This document shows positions 28,801-39,895 of a stretch of DNA of 64,000 bases, piece after piece. The stretch spans positions 112,825,414-112,889,413 of the forward strand of contig OX457024.1 of the NCBI GenBank assembly GCA_949752745.1. Reading direction: 5' to 3'. The stretch comes from Protula sp. h YS-2021. Its lineage: Eukaryota; Annelida; Polychaeta; Sabellida; Serpulidae. A program made the position numbers and the translations under genes. Under the pieces are notes generated by a model. That model was given only the letters and a program-made list of their open reading frames with translations, did not search any database and was not told the origin of the DNA. Every line of letters begins with the position of its first letter. Position 1 is the stretch's first letter.

Positions 28801-31800
28801 TTTATTTATCAGGGTATATTTATTGCTATTATTATCATTATTTATTTATTGTGGTATTTTAATTATTATCATTACTCTTACTATTATTCATTTAATTAAA
28901 ATGATTTTGAGGGCTAGGTATAGGGGGGGGGGGAATATGTGGAGAGTTGAAAACTCACCAGTTTTGTCTCGGGGTTGTCGCACGACTGGCAAAGGACAAA
29001 CTTTTTGATGAACCCATCCAGCAGGTCCTGCAGCTTGCCCGAGTCGTGCGAGCCGTTGACGATGTAGCGGTCGTTCTTCGAATCGAACTGCACCTGCGCT
29101 CCCAGCTCACAACCGAAGTATTTACAGGGGTCTGGAACATACAAATCGCCAGTTACAAGGGGGTGGGGACGGGGATGTTGGTGGTGTGCGTAGATTACGG
29201 TGGCCTCACTAAGACTCAAACCCGCAATTTGTCTCGCAAAAACAAACGCTGGCCATGTTTATTATTAGGATTGATGCGAAAAAAGCAGTTTACTTGCAGG
29301 ACAATAAATCAAAACAAAGTTAAAATGGCGGGGGTGGGGGGGGGGGGGTGGGGGGGTTACCCAAAGCACCCCCTCATCACACACACTAACTCCTAAGACT
29401 GCGGGGGAGGGGTGTTACCCAAAGCACCGACCCCCGCCCCCATCCCTTCACCACACATACCACCTCCACCAGTTGCCGTAAGCAAATGTGTTTGCAACTC
29501 TGCCGTATAAAAAAAAAAAAAGACGATTTGCAAGCGTCTAATTTCTCTACGGGTTGATTTATAGCCACGCCCACGGGAGACAGTTGCAGACAGCAGAAAT
29601 CGATGTCTGAAAACGACTTTAGTTGACGAGGGAAAAACACATAGAGCAGCCAGCCACTTTCTATCACTGGGATTACCTTACCGTCGCCCCTACTCTTATT
29701 TTAAACTTCCTTTGAACAGCTCACTCCTTTTACCGCGGAATGATTTTGTTGCTGCCCTTTTTTTTTCTCTCTCATCACCCCCCCCCCCCCCACACCTCCT
29801 CTGGAGACAAACGATAACAACTGCTGTTGGCATTTCGTCCACCACGACGGGCTATACCATTGCGAGGTGGAGAGGGGGGCGGGGGCGGCGGGGGGGCAGG
29901 AAGAACAGCAAGACCATCCGAGGACGGTAGAGTCTGCTGACGTACACTCAATCACGTAGAAAACCGCACAGGATGGAAGCAAGAGACGATTACAATTCGA
30001 CATTGGACGCTCTTGAGCAACGCTGCGATTACAAGATAACAAGCTGTTCACTTCACACCGTCAGCAATAGTTCACTATCACACACCGTGAGAAACAGCAT
30101 CCGGGTATTTTAGCCCGCGGGACAGCGAAGCTGTAACAATCCGACCCACCGCCAGCATGCTATGAATTTTCTGGGTTCAACGGCAATTTATATTTATATG
30201 AAATCATAGTCTTTGTTATCTGAGCATTTACTTGACAAACCACCACTTTAGGGCGTAAGACAGCTGTATCAAAGATAAGAAACTACAGCAGTGTGCACAG
30301 CCCACATATTCCCCACAGCCTCCCCCCCCCCCCCCAAAAAAAAAAGTTAAACACGGCCATCAATAGTCAATCAAGACCTGAAATTTTCTAAGTCCAGCCG
30401 GTTCATTTTCCTTGGACGAACCTAGCCCATTTACAATACCGATCTGTGTTTGTTCTCATAGAAGATACATACCAAGATTCATTAAAATCTTTGCAGCAGT
30501 TTTTAAGTTATCGTGTTAACAAGCTCTTGATGACAGACCGACCGACACGCGGTCGATCGCATCTATTCCCCCGTTGGCGATAAAAAAAATCGGAGACAGA
30601 TTATAAGCATGACCGTGCTGAATGGACGGACACACGGACGGGCAGATGGACAAGTCAAGAACCATTATGTATTTCTTGGTCTAAGGCGGGACATAAATTT
30701 GATGCATTCGTACATATCAATGACTGGTATTGAGAAGTCCGTACACTGCACTGCCCCCCAACCACCCCCCCTCCCCCACCCAACAAGACACCATTTAGCG
30801 AGAACATTTTCTTTACAAGTAAAACATCAACATCGTAGATCTGTTGGCAAGCTGTTTATCCGACGGCAACGACTGAACTGTGGGCATAAAAGTGCAACAT
30901 CGCCGCATCTTGTTGATAAAATTGCCTCAAATACTGCACGCTTAGAGGGAGGGGTGGACTATCTTTCACAGGCATATTTTCCGGTAATGTGCTAACTCTA
31001 ACTTGGCGAACAGGCCAAAATAAATAAAATAAGTGAAAAAAAAAAATGAAAAAAAAAAAAATAAAAAAAAATAACGGTACTTTGTTGTATATGCCCGTAA
31101 ATTTGTTGTACAAAACAAGATTCGAAAATAATTTGAAAAGACTCACAAGTTGGGGGTCTGTCCAGGGCCTTTGAGACTTCTGGCATATTCACAATCACAG
31201 TCTTAATGCCATTTCCTTTGCCCTCCACCTGTCAATCAAGAACATTCAAAGAATAAACCCCCATGTTCGTTAGACTAGGTCCATGTTAGGGTGCCCTATT
31301 TGGAATCTGAAACGAATTTCTCTGAATTTTCCAGGTTTTACATACAATGAATTTTGACAGCGCAGGTTTTCAGAATTCTAAAACTTAAATGTTTTGGTTC
31401 GAAAACAATAGTCATCGACTCCGTATCCCACTATTTCTCTTCAACACTTAGAAAAAGACAACGTTCAACAAATTCTTACTAAACCCATCCAATTTTTGCA
31501 CTGCAAATTTGCAGAAGAAAAAATTCACGTGGAAATACCCTGGAATATCTGGAATTTTCCAAAAATTAAATTAAATCCCCTGAGTTTTCCCTGACTGGAA
31601 AATTTGGATTCCTATTCCCCCGAATTCCCTGATTTCCAGGGTCGGTGGCCACCCAGCATGTGGCAAACATAACATATTTCAAGGCTTTGAATATTGAAGT
31701 GAAAAATGACTCTTGACACTTCTCGAGTCTAAACCAGAAAAAAAAGAGAAAATCAGGAAGAAGCTTTTCAAGTATCTACATAAACGTAAGGACCGTATGA

Positions 31801-32230
31801 CGATCTTTTAATTTCTGCACTGCGTTATTTTTACGCAACATGGACCTGAATCAAAGCTTTATACCAGTGATCGAAGCTCTACAGACACTAGATGGATTAG
31901 AAAACAGATTATATAAATGTAAGGGATAACGAGCGACTTCCTGATGTACAGAGTTAATTGAGCCCTTCCCCCACCCCCCACCCCCCCCCCCAAAAAAAAA
32001 AAAAAAAAAAGTAGGCCAGTGTCGTGATGAACACCGAGGGCTTCGATCTGAATTTATTTCTTTGATGTTTACCTCGGTCCAACTTCTGGATTGAACCTTT
32101 TTTATTTTAACATCAACATAAAAGAATTATTAGGATAGGTCTATTCTGCGAAGCCAGTGTTTAAGACACATTGCCACAAACCGGGGGGTAACGCCCCCGC
32201 CCCCCACCTCCCGAGCATTTTAATACATTT

Positions 32231-32267
<37 letters not shown>

Positions 32268-32451
32268 GGATCAATTTCTATTTTTATCCTGGATGCCAAA
32301 GTTTCAATAATGCAAAAAAAAAAAAAATACTCCATCACGAGCATCACCACGCATTTTCGCTCATACTAATACGTACCTTCGCTATGATTTTAGGCATTTT
32401 GTAGCGGTAGAACTGGTCCTCGACTTCGCGATTGACGTTAACGACGGCCAT
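17825..32451 (-). CDS. EIF5: Eukaryotic translation initiation factor 5 gene, 10 coding exons
   Basis: eIF5 is the GTPase-activating protein for eIF2 in start-codon selection; it acts in the cytosol in the 43S complex. Exons on the minus strand: 32377-32451, 31147-31228, 28959-29131, 28265-28381, 24349-24471, 21916-22083, 20834-20992, 19360-19503, 18749-18899, 17825-17949. All have GT-AG borders and they total 1,317 nt (~438 aa, near the usual 430). Visible: N-terminal [12 protein letters not shown] with the arginine finger (Arg16), [13 protein letters not shown], a zinc ribbon (LCQSC, CAACG), an acidic WGED linker, and the C-terminal W2/HEAT domain ([15 protein letters not shown]). Exon 7 has two compensating one-base changes in G runs. 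Exon 9 appears one base long and exon 10 one short, just before a DIDDI-type end. Introns 4-9 hold arrays of splice-donor copies. Identity is secure; integrity of the frame is uncertain. Confidence 0.93.
18229..18740 (-). repeat. Tandem array of exon 9 end plus donor, ~9 copies
   Basis: A 50-65 bp unit reads, on the minus strand, cc(a/g)tgcctgagccaggagg, then gcctccag/GTGAGTGC, then a G/C run. The real exon 9 donor is the first member (18741-18749). Nearly every copy keeps the GTGAG donor. Confidence 0.85.
18749..18899 (-). CDS. EIF5: eIF5 exon 9
   Basis: Encodes [19 protein letters not shown] and [16 protein letters not shown] of the W2 domain. The 3' end is a GAGGAG run; 151 nt puts the exon one base out of phase with exon 10. 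Confidence 0.8.
19084..19359 (-). repeat. Two partial copies of exon 8 3' end
   Basis: Copies of the exon 8 segment (minus strand: gatgcccaagatagcacac ... gaaggc) lie at ~19084-19130 and ~19224-19296, separated by poly-C stretches. The second also keeps the gaggag/GTAAGG donor. Confidence 0.8.
19360..19503 (-). CDS. EIF5: eIF5 exon 8
   Basis: 48 codons in phase: [19 protein letters not shown] through [11 protein letters not shown], part of the W2 domain. Acceptor TTTTAG, donor GTAAGG. Confidence 0.9.
19754..20833 (-). repeat. Tandem array of exon 7 end plus donor, 11 copies
   Basis: A ~95-bp unit reads, on the minus strand, ctggtcgacca/tacgaccagggcattg, then gtggcacagatcaagcagtaccgcacgctcttcctgcgg/GTGAGCTCATTT, then a run of 8-18 G. 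Each copy carries ~55 nt of exon 7 and an intact donor. Copies differ from each other by point changes. Confidence 0.92.
20834..20992 (-). CDS. EIF5: eIF5 exon 7
   Basis: 53 codons by length. Encodes [11 protein letters not shown], then [22 protein letters not shown], then [10 protein letters not shown]. The three parts lie in shifted frames because of a missing G near 20948 and an extra G near 20876-20880; the two changes cancel. Confidence 0.85.
21028..21172. repeat. TTA and T/G homopolymer microsatellite
   Basis: (ATT)n followed by long T runs and a 13-G run within intron 6. Confidence 0.9.
21461..21915 (-). repeat. Tandem array of exon 6 end plus donor, 4-5 copies
   Basis: A ~100-bp unit reads, on the minus strand, catcaacatgttctacgactttgtcaag/GTGAGCGGCCAGTGAACGT and then a G-rich stretch. 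Copies begin near 21522, 21625, 21717 and 21811, with a fragment at 21461. Confidence 0.9.
21916..22083 (-). CDS. EIF5: eIF5 exon 6
   Basis: 56 codons in phase: [19 protein letters not shown] through [10 protein letters not shown] and MFYDFVK, the acidic linker and start of the W2 region. Acceptor follows a GT microsatellite. Confidence 0.9.
22084..22486 (-). repeat. CA/GT arrays with copies of the exon 6 acceptor side
   Basis: Copies of the exon 6 start (minus strand GGACGACGGCTTCGGCGACGACGACGTGGACTGGGGC) recur at ~22211-22256 and ~22441-22486. Shorter TAG/GACGATGG pieces occur at ~22141, 22315 and 22371, each beside a GT microsatellite. Here the acceptor side was duplicated, not the donor. 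Confidence 0.85.
22815..23010. repeat. TGTGGGGTGGTGAT minisatellite
   Basis: Imperfect ~14-bp repeats of gtggggtggtgatt around 22926-23010 in intron 5. The preceding 80 bp show no recognisable RNA gene. Confidence 0.6.
23241..23440. mobile_element. Tc1/mariner-like MITE, 200 bp
   Basis: Begins CAGTAAAACC, ends GGTTTTACTG, and is flanked by TA on both sides, the mariner target duplication. No coding capacity; internal poly-C. Confidence 0.6.
23770..24345 (-). repeat. Tandem array of exon 5 end plus donor, 5 copies
   Basis: A ~100-bp unit reads, on the minus strand, gggccaaggcgacaccaacgg, then cagctcacgcctccagct/GTAAGTCCCCCC, then a C/G run and an inner segment ccacagcctatgatagcatcc. Five copies precede the real exon 5 donor at 24343-24348. 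Confidence 0.92.
24349..24471 (-). CDS. EIF5: eIF5 exon 5
   Basis: 41 codons in phase, the lysine-rich linker after the zinc ribbon: [19 protein letters not shown] and GQLTPPA. Acceptor TTGACAG, donor GTAAGT. Confidence 0.88.
24472..24974 (-). other. eIF5 intron 4, unique part
   Basis: No gene. Contains a run of loosely repeated 'tgtcaacaatac' words (24590-24730) and a B-box-like GAGTTCGAGTC at 24860 without a matching tRNA fold. Confidence 0.4.
24975..25360. repeat. 34-bp minisatellite, about 11 copies
   Basis: Unit ggtc(g/a)ccgcgctacttgtggtgtgaa(a/c)caggcta, head to tail in intron 4. Unlike the other arrays here, it is not recognisably exon-derived. Confidence 0.92.
25811..25853. repeat. 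Poly(A) tract of about 40 nt
   Basis: A long A run in intron 4, possibly the tail of a retroposed sequence. No target duplication recognised. Confidence 0.6.
26041..26150. repeat. GGGGATGGGGGTG repeat
   Basis: Short G-rich repeats in intron 4, plus strand. Potential quadruplex-forming sequence. Confidence 0.75.
26151..27925 (-). other. eIF5 intron 4, remaining part
   Basis: No gene recognised. Contains poly-C (27311-27335) and TTTA microsatellite (27700-27730). Short open frames lack any motif. Confidence 0.4.
27926..28264 (-). repeat. Tandem array of exon 4 end plus donor, 3 copies
   Basis: Unit of ~110 bp. Minus strand: caaggttcacgacccacatcc, then tgaggaatccacccaatcag/GTRCGTG, then a run of C/G. 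Copies lie at ~27928, 28056 and 28166, before the real donor at 28259-28264. The most distal copy has a degraded donor. Confidence 0.9.
28265..28381 (-). CDS. EIF5: eIF5 exon 4
   Basis: 39 codons in phase: the second half of the zinc ribbon ([11 protein letters not shown]) and [12 protein letters not shown]. Acceptor TTTGCCCCAG. Confidence 0.92.
28382..28958 (-). other. eIF5 intron 3
   Basis: AT-rich with (TTTA)n and (ATT)n tracts. No gene. Confidence 0.5.
28959..29131 (-). CDS. EIF5: eIF5 exon 3
   Basis: Encodes [38 protein letters not shown], the core of the N-terminal domain and first zinc knuckle. Joins exon 2 in phase 1. Confidence 0.95.
29132..31146 (-). other. eIF5 intron 2
   Basis: No gene. 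Contains a G-rich near-duplication (ttacccaaagcacc at 29357 and 29415), poly-C runs (29778, 30320) and an A-rich tract (31036-31073). Confidence 0.5.
31147..31228 (-). CDS. EIF5: eIF5 exon 2
   Basis: Encodes [27 protein letters not shown]. Acceptor GATTGACAG, donor GTGAGT; ends in phase 1. Confidence 0.95.
31229..32376 (-). other. eIF5 intron 1
   Basis: No gene. Contains A runs at 31991-32010 and 32237-32265. Confidence 0.5.
32377..32451 (-). CDS. EIF5: eIF5 exon 1
   Basis: 25 codons from ATG in context [28 protein letters not shown]. Arg16 aligns with the catalytic Arg15 of human eIF5. Confidence 0.93.
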
Positions 32452-33392
32452 TGTGGGTCCGTTCTTGTGTCGTTGGGTTTATGTCGCTGACGTAATATAC
32501 TTCTATACCTTCTACTATGACTACCGAGGGTGCCTTCACTACTGAGGAACTTCATAAACTCGCTTTGGGGTAAGGCTTGAGGATCTCGGAACGTTGTTAG
32601 GGCCCTTTGCGTACAGCCACTCAGGAAAAGCCCTAAACAGTGCATGAATAATAATCTGTCTAAACGGAGAACAGACTGACTACTAAATCTGAAGACACTG
32701 CAATGGCACTCGGTGAAATAATCATAGCCTTTTTCCTAATATCTTTTTTCAAGCTATGTTTCTTTTGCGTGTATGTATGTTTATTTTTTTTCGTACTTCA
32801 AATGTTAAGTGGAAACTCCTTCGAAAATCTATCTATTTGTTTAATTATTATCTTACATTGCGAACGTTTCTTTTTGAAGTTCAAAAGCAAAAGCTTTACA
32901 CTCAAAATCGAAAGAGTGCGACAAACATAGCGCCTTCTGTTTGTTTGTTAAGAACATAAACATCAAGAAAAACCCAACCACAACTTTATTCCACAATATG
33001 TTTCCCATTTGTTTCCCTATTGCTTTTTCTTAATCGACAGAAAAACCCAAAACTTTCTTTTGTCACTTGTTAACGCATGCGCGATCATAATCAAGGAATA
33101 CTCATTTCGAACATAAATCCTGAAGAAAATTTCTTCACATTCTCTGTTCAACGATTACATTTCAAAGAAGCTTTACGCTTTTTCAGGTTTAGGGGAGTGT
33201 CCTGTTTTTCTTAGACCCAGATAATTTTTCCTACGACAGAATGGTTTTATGTCCTTATGTCGTAGGAAGATAGAGTTTTATCTACACCATATAATTTAAC
33301 TGGGTGAAAAGGTGGTTCGCTTTAGCTGCCATTAAAATATTCTATATCTACAAAGGAAAGGAGATAGAATTGCTCACAGTTGATCGCACTAG
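32452..33392. other. Upstream of eIF5, no gene recognised
   Basis: Probably holds the eIF5 promoter and 5' untranslated part, but no TATA box or clear upstream exon can be assigned. Confidence 0.4.
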
Positions 33393-33623
33393 CAGGGTTG
33401 AGATTTCGCGGTCGCCCGTGGCGACCAACTTTTGCCTCGGGCGACCATCTTTTTCGAGTATTTTCAGGTAAATACTGTTGATTATTTTAAACACTATTTT
33501 GTTGTTGTTTTTTTTTCATGTGAGGCGCGCTAGAAGAATTTCGCAAAAACTGCGCCGGGCGACTAACTTTTTAAAGTGGTCGCCCGGAGGGCGACCAAAA
33601 AAATTTACGAAGTCTCAACCCTG
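33393..33623. mobile_element. hAT-like MITE, 231 bp
   Basis: Begins CAGGGTTGAGA and ends TCTCAACCCTG, with CACTAG flanking both sides (33387-33392 and 33624-33629). Internal inverted blocks ggtcgccc...gggcgacc. CAGGG ends are typical of hAT, which normally makes 8-bp duplications; only 6 bp match here. Confidence 0.65.
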
Positions 33624-33629
33624 CACTAG

Positions 33630-36179
33630 GTGACAACAAAATGAGCCAGATGCAAATCTGCTAATCCTTCGACTCCAGTTTTCCTTGTTGCGTGATATTT
33701 GACAACACTGTTTTCAGCCAGGGAATATGTTCTTTTCAATTTCACGGATTTGGGTCTACTGTAACCATTCATTCTCCTCCCCCTTGTTATGTAGAAGCTC
33801 ATTTGCATTATTTTTATTTGCAAAATGTTAAGAGGTCCTATTTCTTATCGAAATCATATCTTTCGCTCTCACTTCTTTGTGGCTTTATCATGTTCTATAA
33901 ATGTAATATCACTAGAAAACATTTTCCGGTTGGTATTTTGATAATTATTCATCCTGGAACTATAAAAAACGTAGTAGTTACGTAGTACAGGATACAACAT
34001 TCATAAATAATGGCATGTCTAAAGTTTTGTTTTCCCTTTTCTGTAAATGCATTGCTGTTTGTTGTGGAAAATTGGCTGATATGAATGAAATATCAGAACA
34101 ACGTTGCCACTTCTTTAAGGGTGGCACTTTGAGACTGGCGCAGGCCATATGGGAACTTATGTCACGTGCAAAATTATACATATGACGTCGATTTATCTTA
34201 CTGTTCCCATTTACACAAAACTACTTTTATTGTCTTATGTACAACAATCAGTAATATATTTACCTTTCTGGTGCAAAACCTTCATAAAACACAGTTGCAC
34301 ACGGCGATTTGCAAACTCGTGAAGAGAAATGGCGCTCGAATCTGTCAAGGGAACGTGTCCCAAAGTCAAAACTAGGTCAATTTATTTTTTCTTTGATATA
34401 AGCTATTAATGTGCCAATACTTAATCCCCCTTTGATTTCCCCTATCAACTGATAAAAATTAAAAAGCAAATCTTCCCTCAGAGTTTAAATAACGCAAAAT
34501 AACTTCTTCTAAAGAACATGAGACGTCCAATGTCATCCAAATGTGTTGTGCAATTAATGCACCGTGCGCAAGCAAAGAATCTTCTTCACCATGTTCATCC
34601 CGGTTTTATTATTTCAAAAATTACCAATGAAAACAACACAGAGCGATAAAAAAATTTAAACTTTTTACGTTCAGCATTAAAACCAAAGACAGGACGAGTG
34701 TTAAGAATATACTTTATGGATATATATAATATTTTTTATTTTCACATTTCAAACGGCCACATAAACCCAAATCAATATATTTGAAGTATTCCGCCAAAGG
34801 GAGAATATTAAACAGAGAACATACTGCAAACTGCGACATATAAGGTTTCTCTTTCAAAGTAATTATTATTTTCTTTTTACGATCATTTGCTCAGATAAGA
34901 CGTGGTTGTAAATCAGACTGTGGGACCAGAGCTGCTGTTTAAAACATAGCACTTAGTAATCACCGGCCGATTAAAAAACTTCAACCAGCTTTTTTCCGAA
35001 GAATTTTTTCTAATTTAAAAGATAATAATGACGTTTTATTTATGAACTGAGCTTTTGCTGTTACTTACAAAGAATCTCACCAATTTTGAGCCAGTGTTCA
35101 TTACAGATGGAAAAAGCTAAAGCCTGAAATAAATTACTTCAAATCCGTACTATATTGTCAATCACTTCCTAAATGTGAAGTTAGCTTTTCGTAGCAACTG
35201 AAAACAACCAATTCGTCAATTCTTAAGAGCAGAAATATGTCTGACATTATTGCTAGTCTACACGTTAAGCACCAAAATCAAATAACATATAACATATTTT
35301 TTTGGATAAAATAATGTTATAAAAGTTGTTTTAGGCCAAAGAATTCAACAATGTAATATCTTTTAACATGAAAGATTATGTTTTAATACTGCTCTTGAAT
35401 ATTTATTCATGAAGTTTTTCTGCTTTTATTATTTCTTTGAAAATAACGAGGCGCATTACTTGGAATAGACTTTTGATTTCGATAGTATCGGCTTGTAGAC
35501 TACAAAGCCATCACTATGGGTTATGCATTGTGTTAAGCATTACTTATCCATAACAGAAATTTTGCGGCATCATAATACAAAGTAACTCTTGAAAGGGTTC
35601 TCCCTGTTACCAGGTTTACAATGCGTAAGCAAACAACTGATCAATCAGTGTCGGTGCAGCGCCAGTCATTTGCCCAAGCCATACCGAGCTTATCACCGTC
35701 CGATAAGCAGTTTTTCTCCGCCTACATTTTTGGATTATTACGGATCAAATTCAAGGTAAATAGCATACTTTTGGCCTGTTCCCGTCCAAACTTTTATATG
35801 TTAAGGCTTCCACCTACCAGTCTAACAACAACTTGTTGCAGACTCAACCTCTGGCCTCTCCTGGCAACATGGGGCCAAACGTACTTTTGGCGGAGAGTAA
35901 CTAAAGGTTCACGTAACAGGTCACGCATAAGGGCCTGAAAACACTTCGTTCCAATATGTAGCCTTGCACACTTCCGCTGTTTGATCGCGTATTCGATTCA
36001 GTAATGGCAGCGTCATCTGGCACACTTAAACTGAATGCTTACTTGCTACATTCTTTATATCAGTACAGAAGACGCTCATGAACTTCGATTCATTCCAATA
36101 CACGACCAATCGAAACTTTTTCGTCCCGACTTGTAGAAGGAGGGAATCAAGACAGCCAGAGTGAAGTCACAAGACTCAC
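33630..36179. other. No recognisable gene
   Basis: AT-rich intergenic DNA. The part from about 35600 may belong to the DIRS-like element that follows, but no motif confirms it. Confidence 0.4.
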
Positions 36180-37480
36180 TTTTGAAGAGATTTGGTCCCG
36201 CAGCATAACAAGCCGAGGCAGCGACAGTCTTCCATGCCGTCCACGCCAGCGACCAAGAAGCGACAGGTGTCACCGGCGGCATCTTCTCCCAAGCCAAGAA
36301 ACCCAAAGTGGACACTAGAAAGCTGGTTGTTCCTTCGAAACAGAGGTAGCAACGTGCAGCAATATCTCCCAGAAACATTAAGCTCTTGCAAAGAATTGGT
36401 TTCTTCACTAATCAAATCAGGTGTAAGTCTGCCCGTAGTCTAATGGGTTTTTGGCAAGCTGAACAATCACTCTGGGCTCCCACACAAATAGTCGGTTGGT
36501 TGCGTTGGGGATACCCCTTACCGTTTGTATGGAACAGGTCAGTTCATCAAATCTTTCCCTTCCTCCGCTGGCCAAGCTTCCTGATCCTTCTTTAGTCAAG
36601 CTGTGCAAGCACCAGTCACATAAGCAACTGGCTTTAGATACCATAATTCAGGAACCGTTAGACAAAAAGCCGTGGAAAAGATGCTTGTGGGCACTCGACG
36701 GTTTTGCAGTCGAGTCTGTCTTGTACCAAAAAAAGTCGGGCAGATGGCGCCTAGCCATAGACTTGTCACAATTCAATCTGTCCGTACATCTTACATTGTT
36801 CAAAATGAACATTCTATTTCCAATCGAATCTACACTAAGTCAGGGGTCATCTCATTTGATCTTTTCAATGCATACTTTCACATGCCGATGCATCAAACTG
36901 CTCGCCGTTATCTATCCTTCAGGGTAAGAGGAAGTTATTGGTTCCTTGCCCTACCATTCGGTTTCTGGACAGCATCATTTGTGTTCACCCAGATTATAAA
37001 GGTAGTCAAATGCTCAGAGTCGACTGGCTGTTGGTGAACGGGTAGAGAGACGTCCTTCTCTCTCAGCTGGTCATGCAGCGCTGTGCTTTCGTTATGTTTG
37101 TCAATTTTAAGAAGTCGGAGTTGATTCCTGTTCAAGAGATACAACTTCTGGGCGATCTGTTAGATTTTGTAAGGGCGTTTGCTATTCAAAATTGGATTCA
37201 AAAACTGTCAACTCTAATTGTTCGAGTCGTGTCTACTCCCAAGCCTTGGGTGTCGTTGTTACAGTGTCTTTTAGGCCTGTTACCTGCCATGGAGAAGAGT
37301 TGGACAGGTGTCCTCATCGCGCGTTTGAGCGTGTGGTTTTGCGGACGTTGCGTTGTGGCAGGTCGCCACATCATCGAATATATTTCTGCTTACTAGCACT
37401 CAGGAATCTGGATTGTACCACTTGCAAAACGACACTGTCACAATACGACCCTGGTATAAGACATGACTGAGTCGACACAA
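36180..37480 (+). mobile_element. DIRS-like retroelement fragment, plus strand
   Basis: Degraded reverse transcriptase in shifting frames: VPKKVGQ, ISFDLFNAYFHMPMHQTARRYLSF, YWFLALPFGFWTASFVFTQI, then VNFKKSELIPVQEIQLLG and RTLRCGRSPHHR. The order, with ALPFG-type and KKSEL motifs, fits DIRS/Ngaro reverse transcriptase plus RNase H. No tyrosine recombinase or terminal repeats recognised. Confidence 0.65.
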
Positions 37481-37989
37481 CGCCAGTTACGTAAGGGGGC
37501 AGTTACATTAAAGTCGATTCAGAGACGAGCGGTTCGACAGAAGAATACATTTGGCCACCTTCTTTGCAAGGGCCTTCTTTAGACCGGATTGCTAGTCCTC
37601 CAAGAAAAAAAGACTATTAGTAATCACTGACTCTGCAGTGACAAACGACCAAAACTTTGCAAATGCGTTGAAGTATAGATGTTATACTCTTGCAAATAGT
37701 GTTTAATACACGTGCCTCGAGAAGCCTAACAGCCAACTTGCAACAAATCATACATTGAAACACAATCTGAACTGAGCAAAGAGTGCCCTACATGTCCGAC
37801 CTGTTCTGTTAAACGCTGACAGAATAACCTTCTCGATATGGTAAGAGTTTGATGCTTTAGAAAGGTATACTGTAATACTAGGCATTAATGAATGCGTGGA
37901 CGCCGCTGAAACCTGCTACTTAAGTGTTTGGCCGTTTTACATATGAATGTAGTAGGGAAGCGGGATATAGCGAAAAAGTGTCTACACTT

Positions 37990-38960
37990 TTAGTCCCCAA
38001 AATACCAAGAATCTACTCTTTTGTCGGCTAGGGGACGCCCCAGCTCAACGGACCAGAGCAAATCCCACAATACCTCACATGCAGACAAGTCATAGTCGAC
38101 GGAGGGCTTAAAGGATAAACTTGAGAGCGACCGATATGTCATGATCGACCTAACTGAAACCTTCCTGACCTCAAAGAGGTAAATAGAGAAGTCGGCAAAG
38201 TGAAATGCAATTAAAGCAGCATTCAACACTTGATATGAAGCGCCCTAACCGTTGCCAGACGCATCCGTATGTACATGTCTTGACTGGGATGAAAGAAAGA
38301 AAGGCACACCCTTCAGGGGATGGATTTGACGTGACCACAACCACTAACAAGGAGAGCCGTAATCGATGATGTGGAGACCTGCCACGACGCAATGCTCTCA
38401 GAACTATACGTTGAAACATTCGAAAATGAACCTGCCTAATTCGACAGTTTTCGTAGGAGCTACCACACCCAGCAGAGATTCCAGCCGAGACACTCGAGGC
38501 TTGAGGGTGGACACGACTCAGAAATCAAAGTCGACAGCTTTTGAATGCATAGTAGAGTGGAAAAGCCCTGGCCGTGACAAAGTCCAGAATGTCGCCGAAA
38601 TTCTAACCGCTGAACCGGGACCAACTCTGACTTCTTGAAATTGACCAAAAGGCCGAGAGCAAACTACTGTACTGCTTTACCAATCTGACCAACTGAGGTA
38701 GCAAGATGTCCTTGTCTCTGCGACGAGCGGATCTATATATCGGAACGTGAAGGTAAGCATCCGAAATATCCACCGCCCACATGCCCTGATTTAGTGTGGA
38801 TTTGATGCGATACTCGGTTTCCATTTTGAACGAATGGAGATGTAAAAGTTGATTGAGTAGGGACAAATCTCTGACAAAGCCCCAACTGCCCGACTTGTTT
38901 TGGTACACGAAAGAGAGGCGACTGAAAAACCTGCAAATGCAAGCAGGCATCCTTTTAGGG
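37990..38960 (-). mobile_element. DIRS-like retroelement fragment, minus strand
   Basis: Inverted relative of 36720-37390: SFVYQNKSGSWGFVRDLSLLN, MWAVDISDAYLHVPIYRSARR, VNFKKSELVPVQRLEF, RALRRGRSPHHR. Shares these blocks in the opposite orientation, about 0.6 kb away. Broken by several frame changes. Confidence 0.65.
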
Positions 38961-39451
38961 TTTCTCTGTCTAACAGTTATTGAATCATCATGTTTAACGC
39001 CAGATGCTTGTCGTGTCTAAAGAAGGACGGGAAGTATGCTCACTTGGGGAAGACTTTGTTGAATATCTTAAAGTCTTTGAACGTGACGGTGAACGTTTCA
39101 TACGGTTTCTACAGTATGGTGAAGACTATGAATCCATCACCCTCAGTGCAGAAGAATGGGACTAAGGTTATTTAACTTGGCAGGAGCTTGAATCTGAACT
39201 TTAAGGAAGATGGATGTGTACAATTGATACGTGGTTCAAAGAAAATTGACTTTATGCCATGTGATCAGTATGGCAGCCAGTATGACTATGACAAAGAATT
39301 GCTAATAATATTAAAATGGATGAATTAACACCATCCCAGTGACCCAAGGGTCTCCAGTGATTAGAATGATATGACACCAGTATAAGTTAAGTATGGCAGT
39401 GTAGCAGCAATCATTTACAAAAATATACATTTAGATAAACTTAAATATAAA
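38961..39451. other. No recognisable gene
   Basis: Expected position of the right end of the decayed Polinton copy. Neither a terminal repeat nor the RING-like gene can be found. Confidence 0.4.
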
Positions 39452-39895
39452 TTAAAAAAAATAAACAAGTTTAAAAGAATAATGTCTATATACGAAGTCT
39501 TTTACTACAAAAGGCTTCGTCTTTTCTTTTGATATATTTTTAATGTCAAACATAACATGATCTGGAGCCCTTTGCAATAGACAATACAGACAATAAAAAT
39601 CACAAGTATTGGAAATGAGTTGTTCTAATGTAATAATATACATACTCATTATTTAAAAACTTTTCAATAGATGCAAATCCGTAACAGTCAACGTATTCCA
39701 CAACTTTATCAAAGTATACGGCCACACAATGTTCACCAGGTTCATCTTGATTGTATGTGTTGATGATTTATAAGCTCCTTCTGTAATGTTGGCACTTGAT
39801 CCATAGGAAACACTCCGTGGAATAAGTCTTTTGTTATGACATCATGCGTCAATATGGCATCTATCTGCTTCGTCTTTATGATTGATAATTGAATT
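39452..39895 (-). pseudogene. Decayed maturation protease
   Basis: Keeps GEHCVAVYFDKVVEYVD-like and NTCDFYCLYC blocks. Catalytic Asp is changed in context, the frame is broken, and the end reads VKDFVYRHY in frame. That end is the evidence for the true C-terminus of the 13830 gene. Confidence 0.8.
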
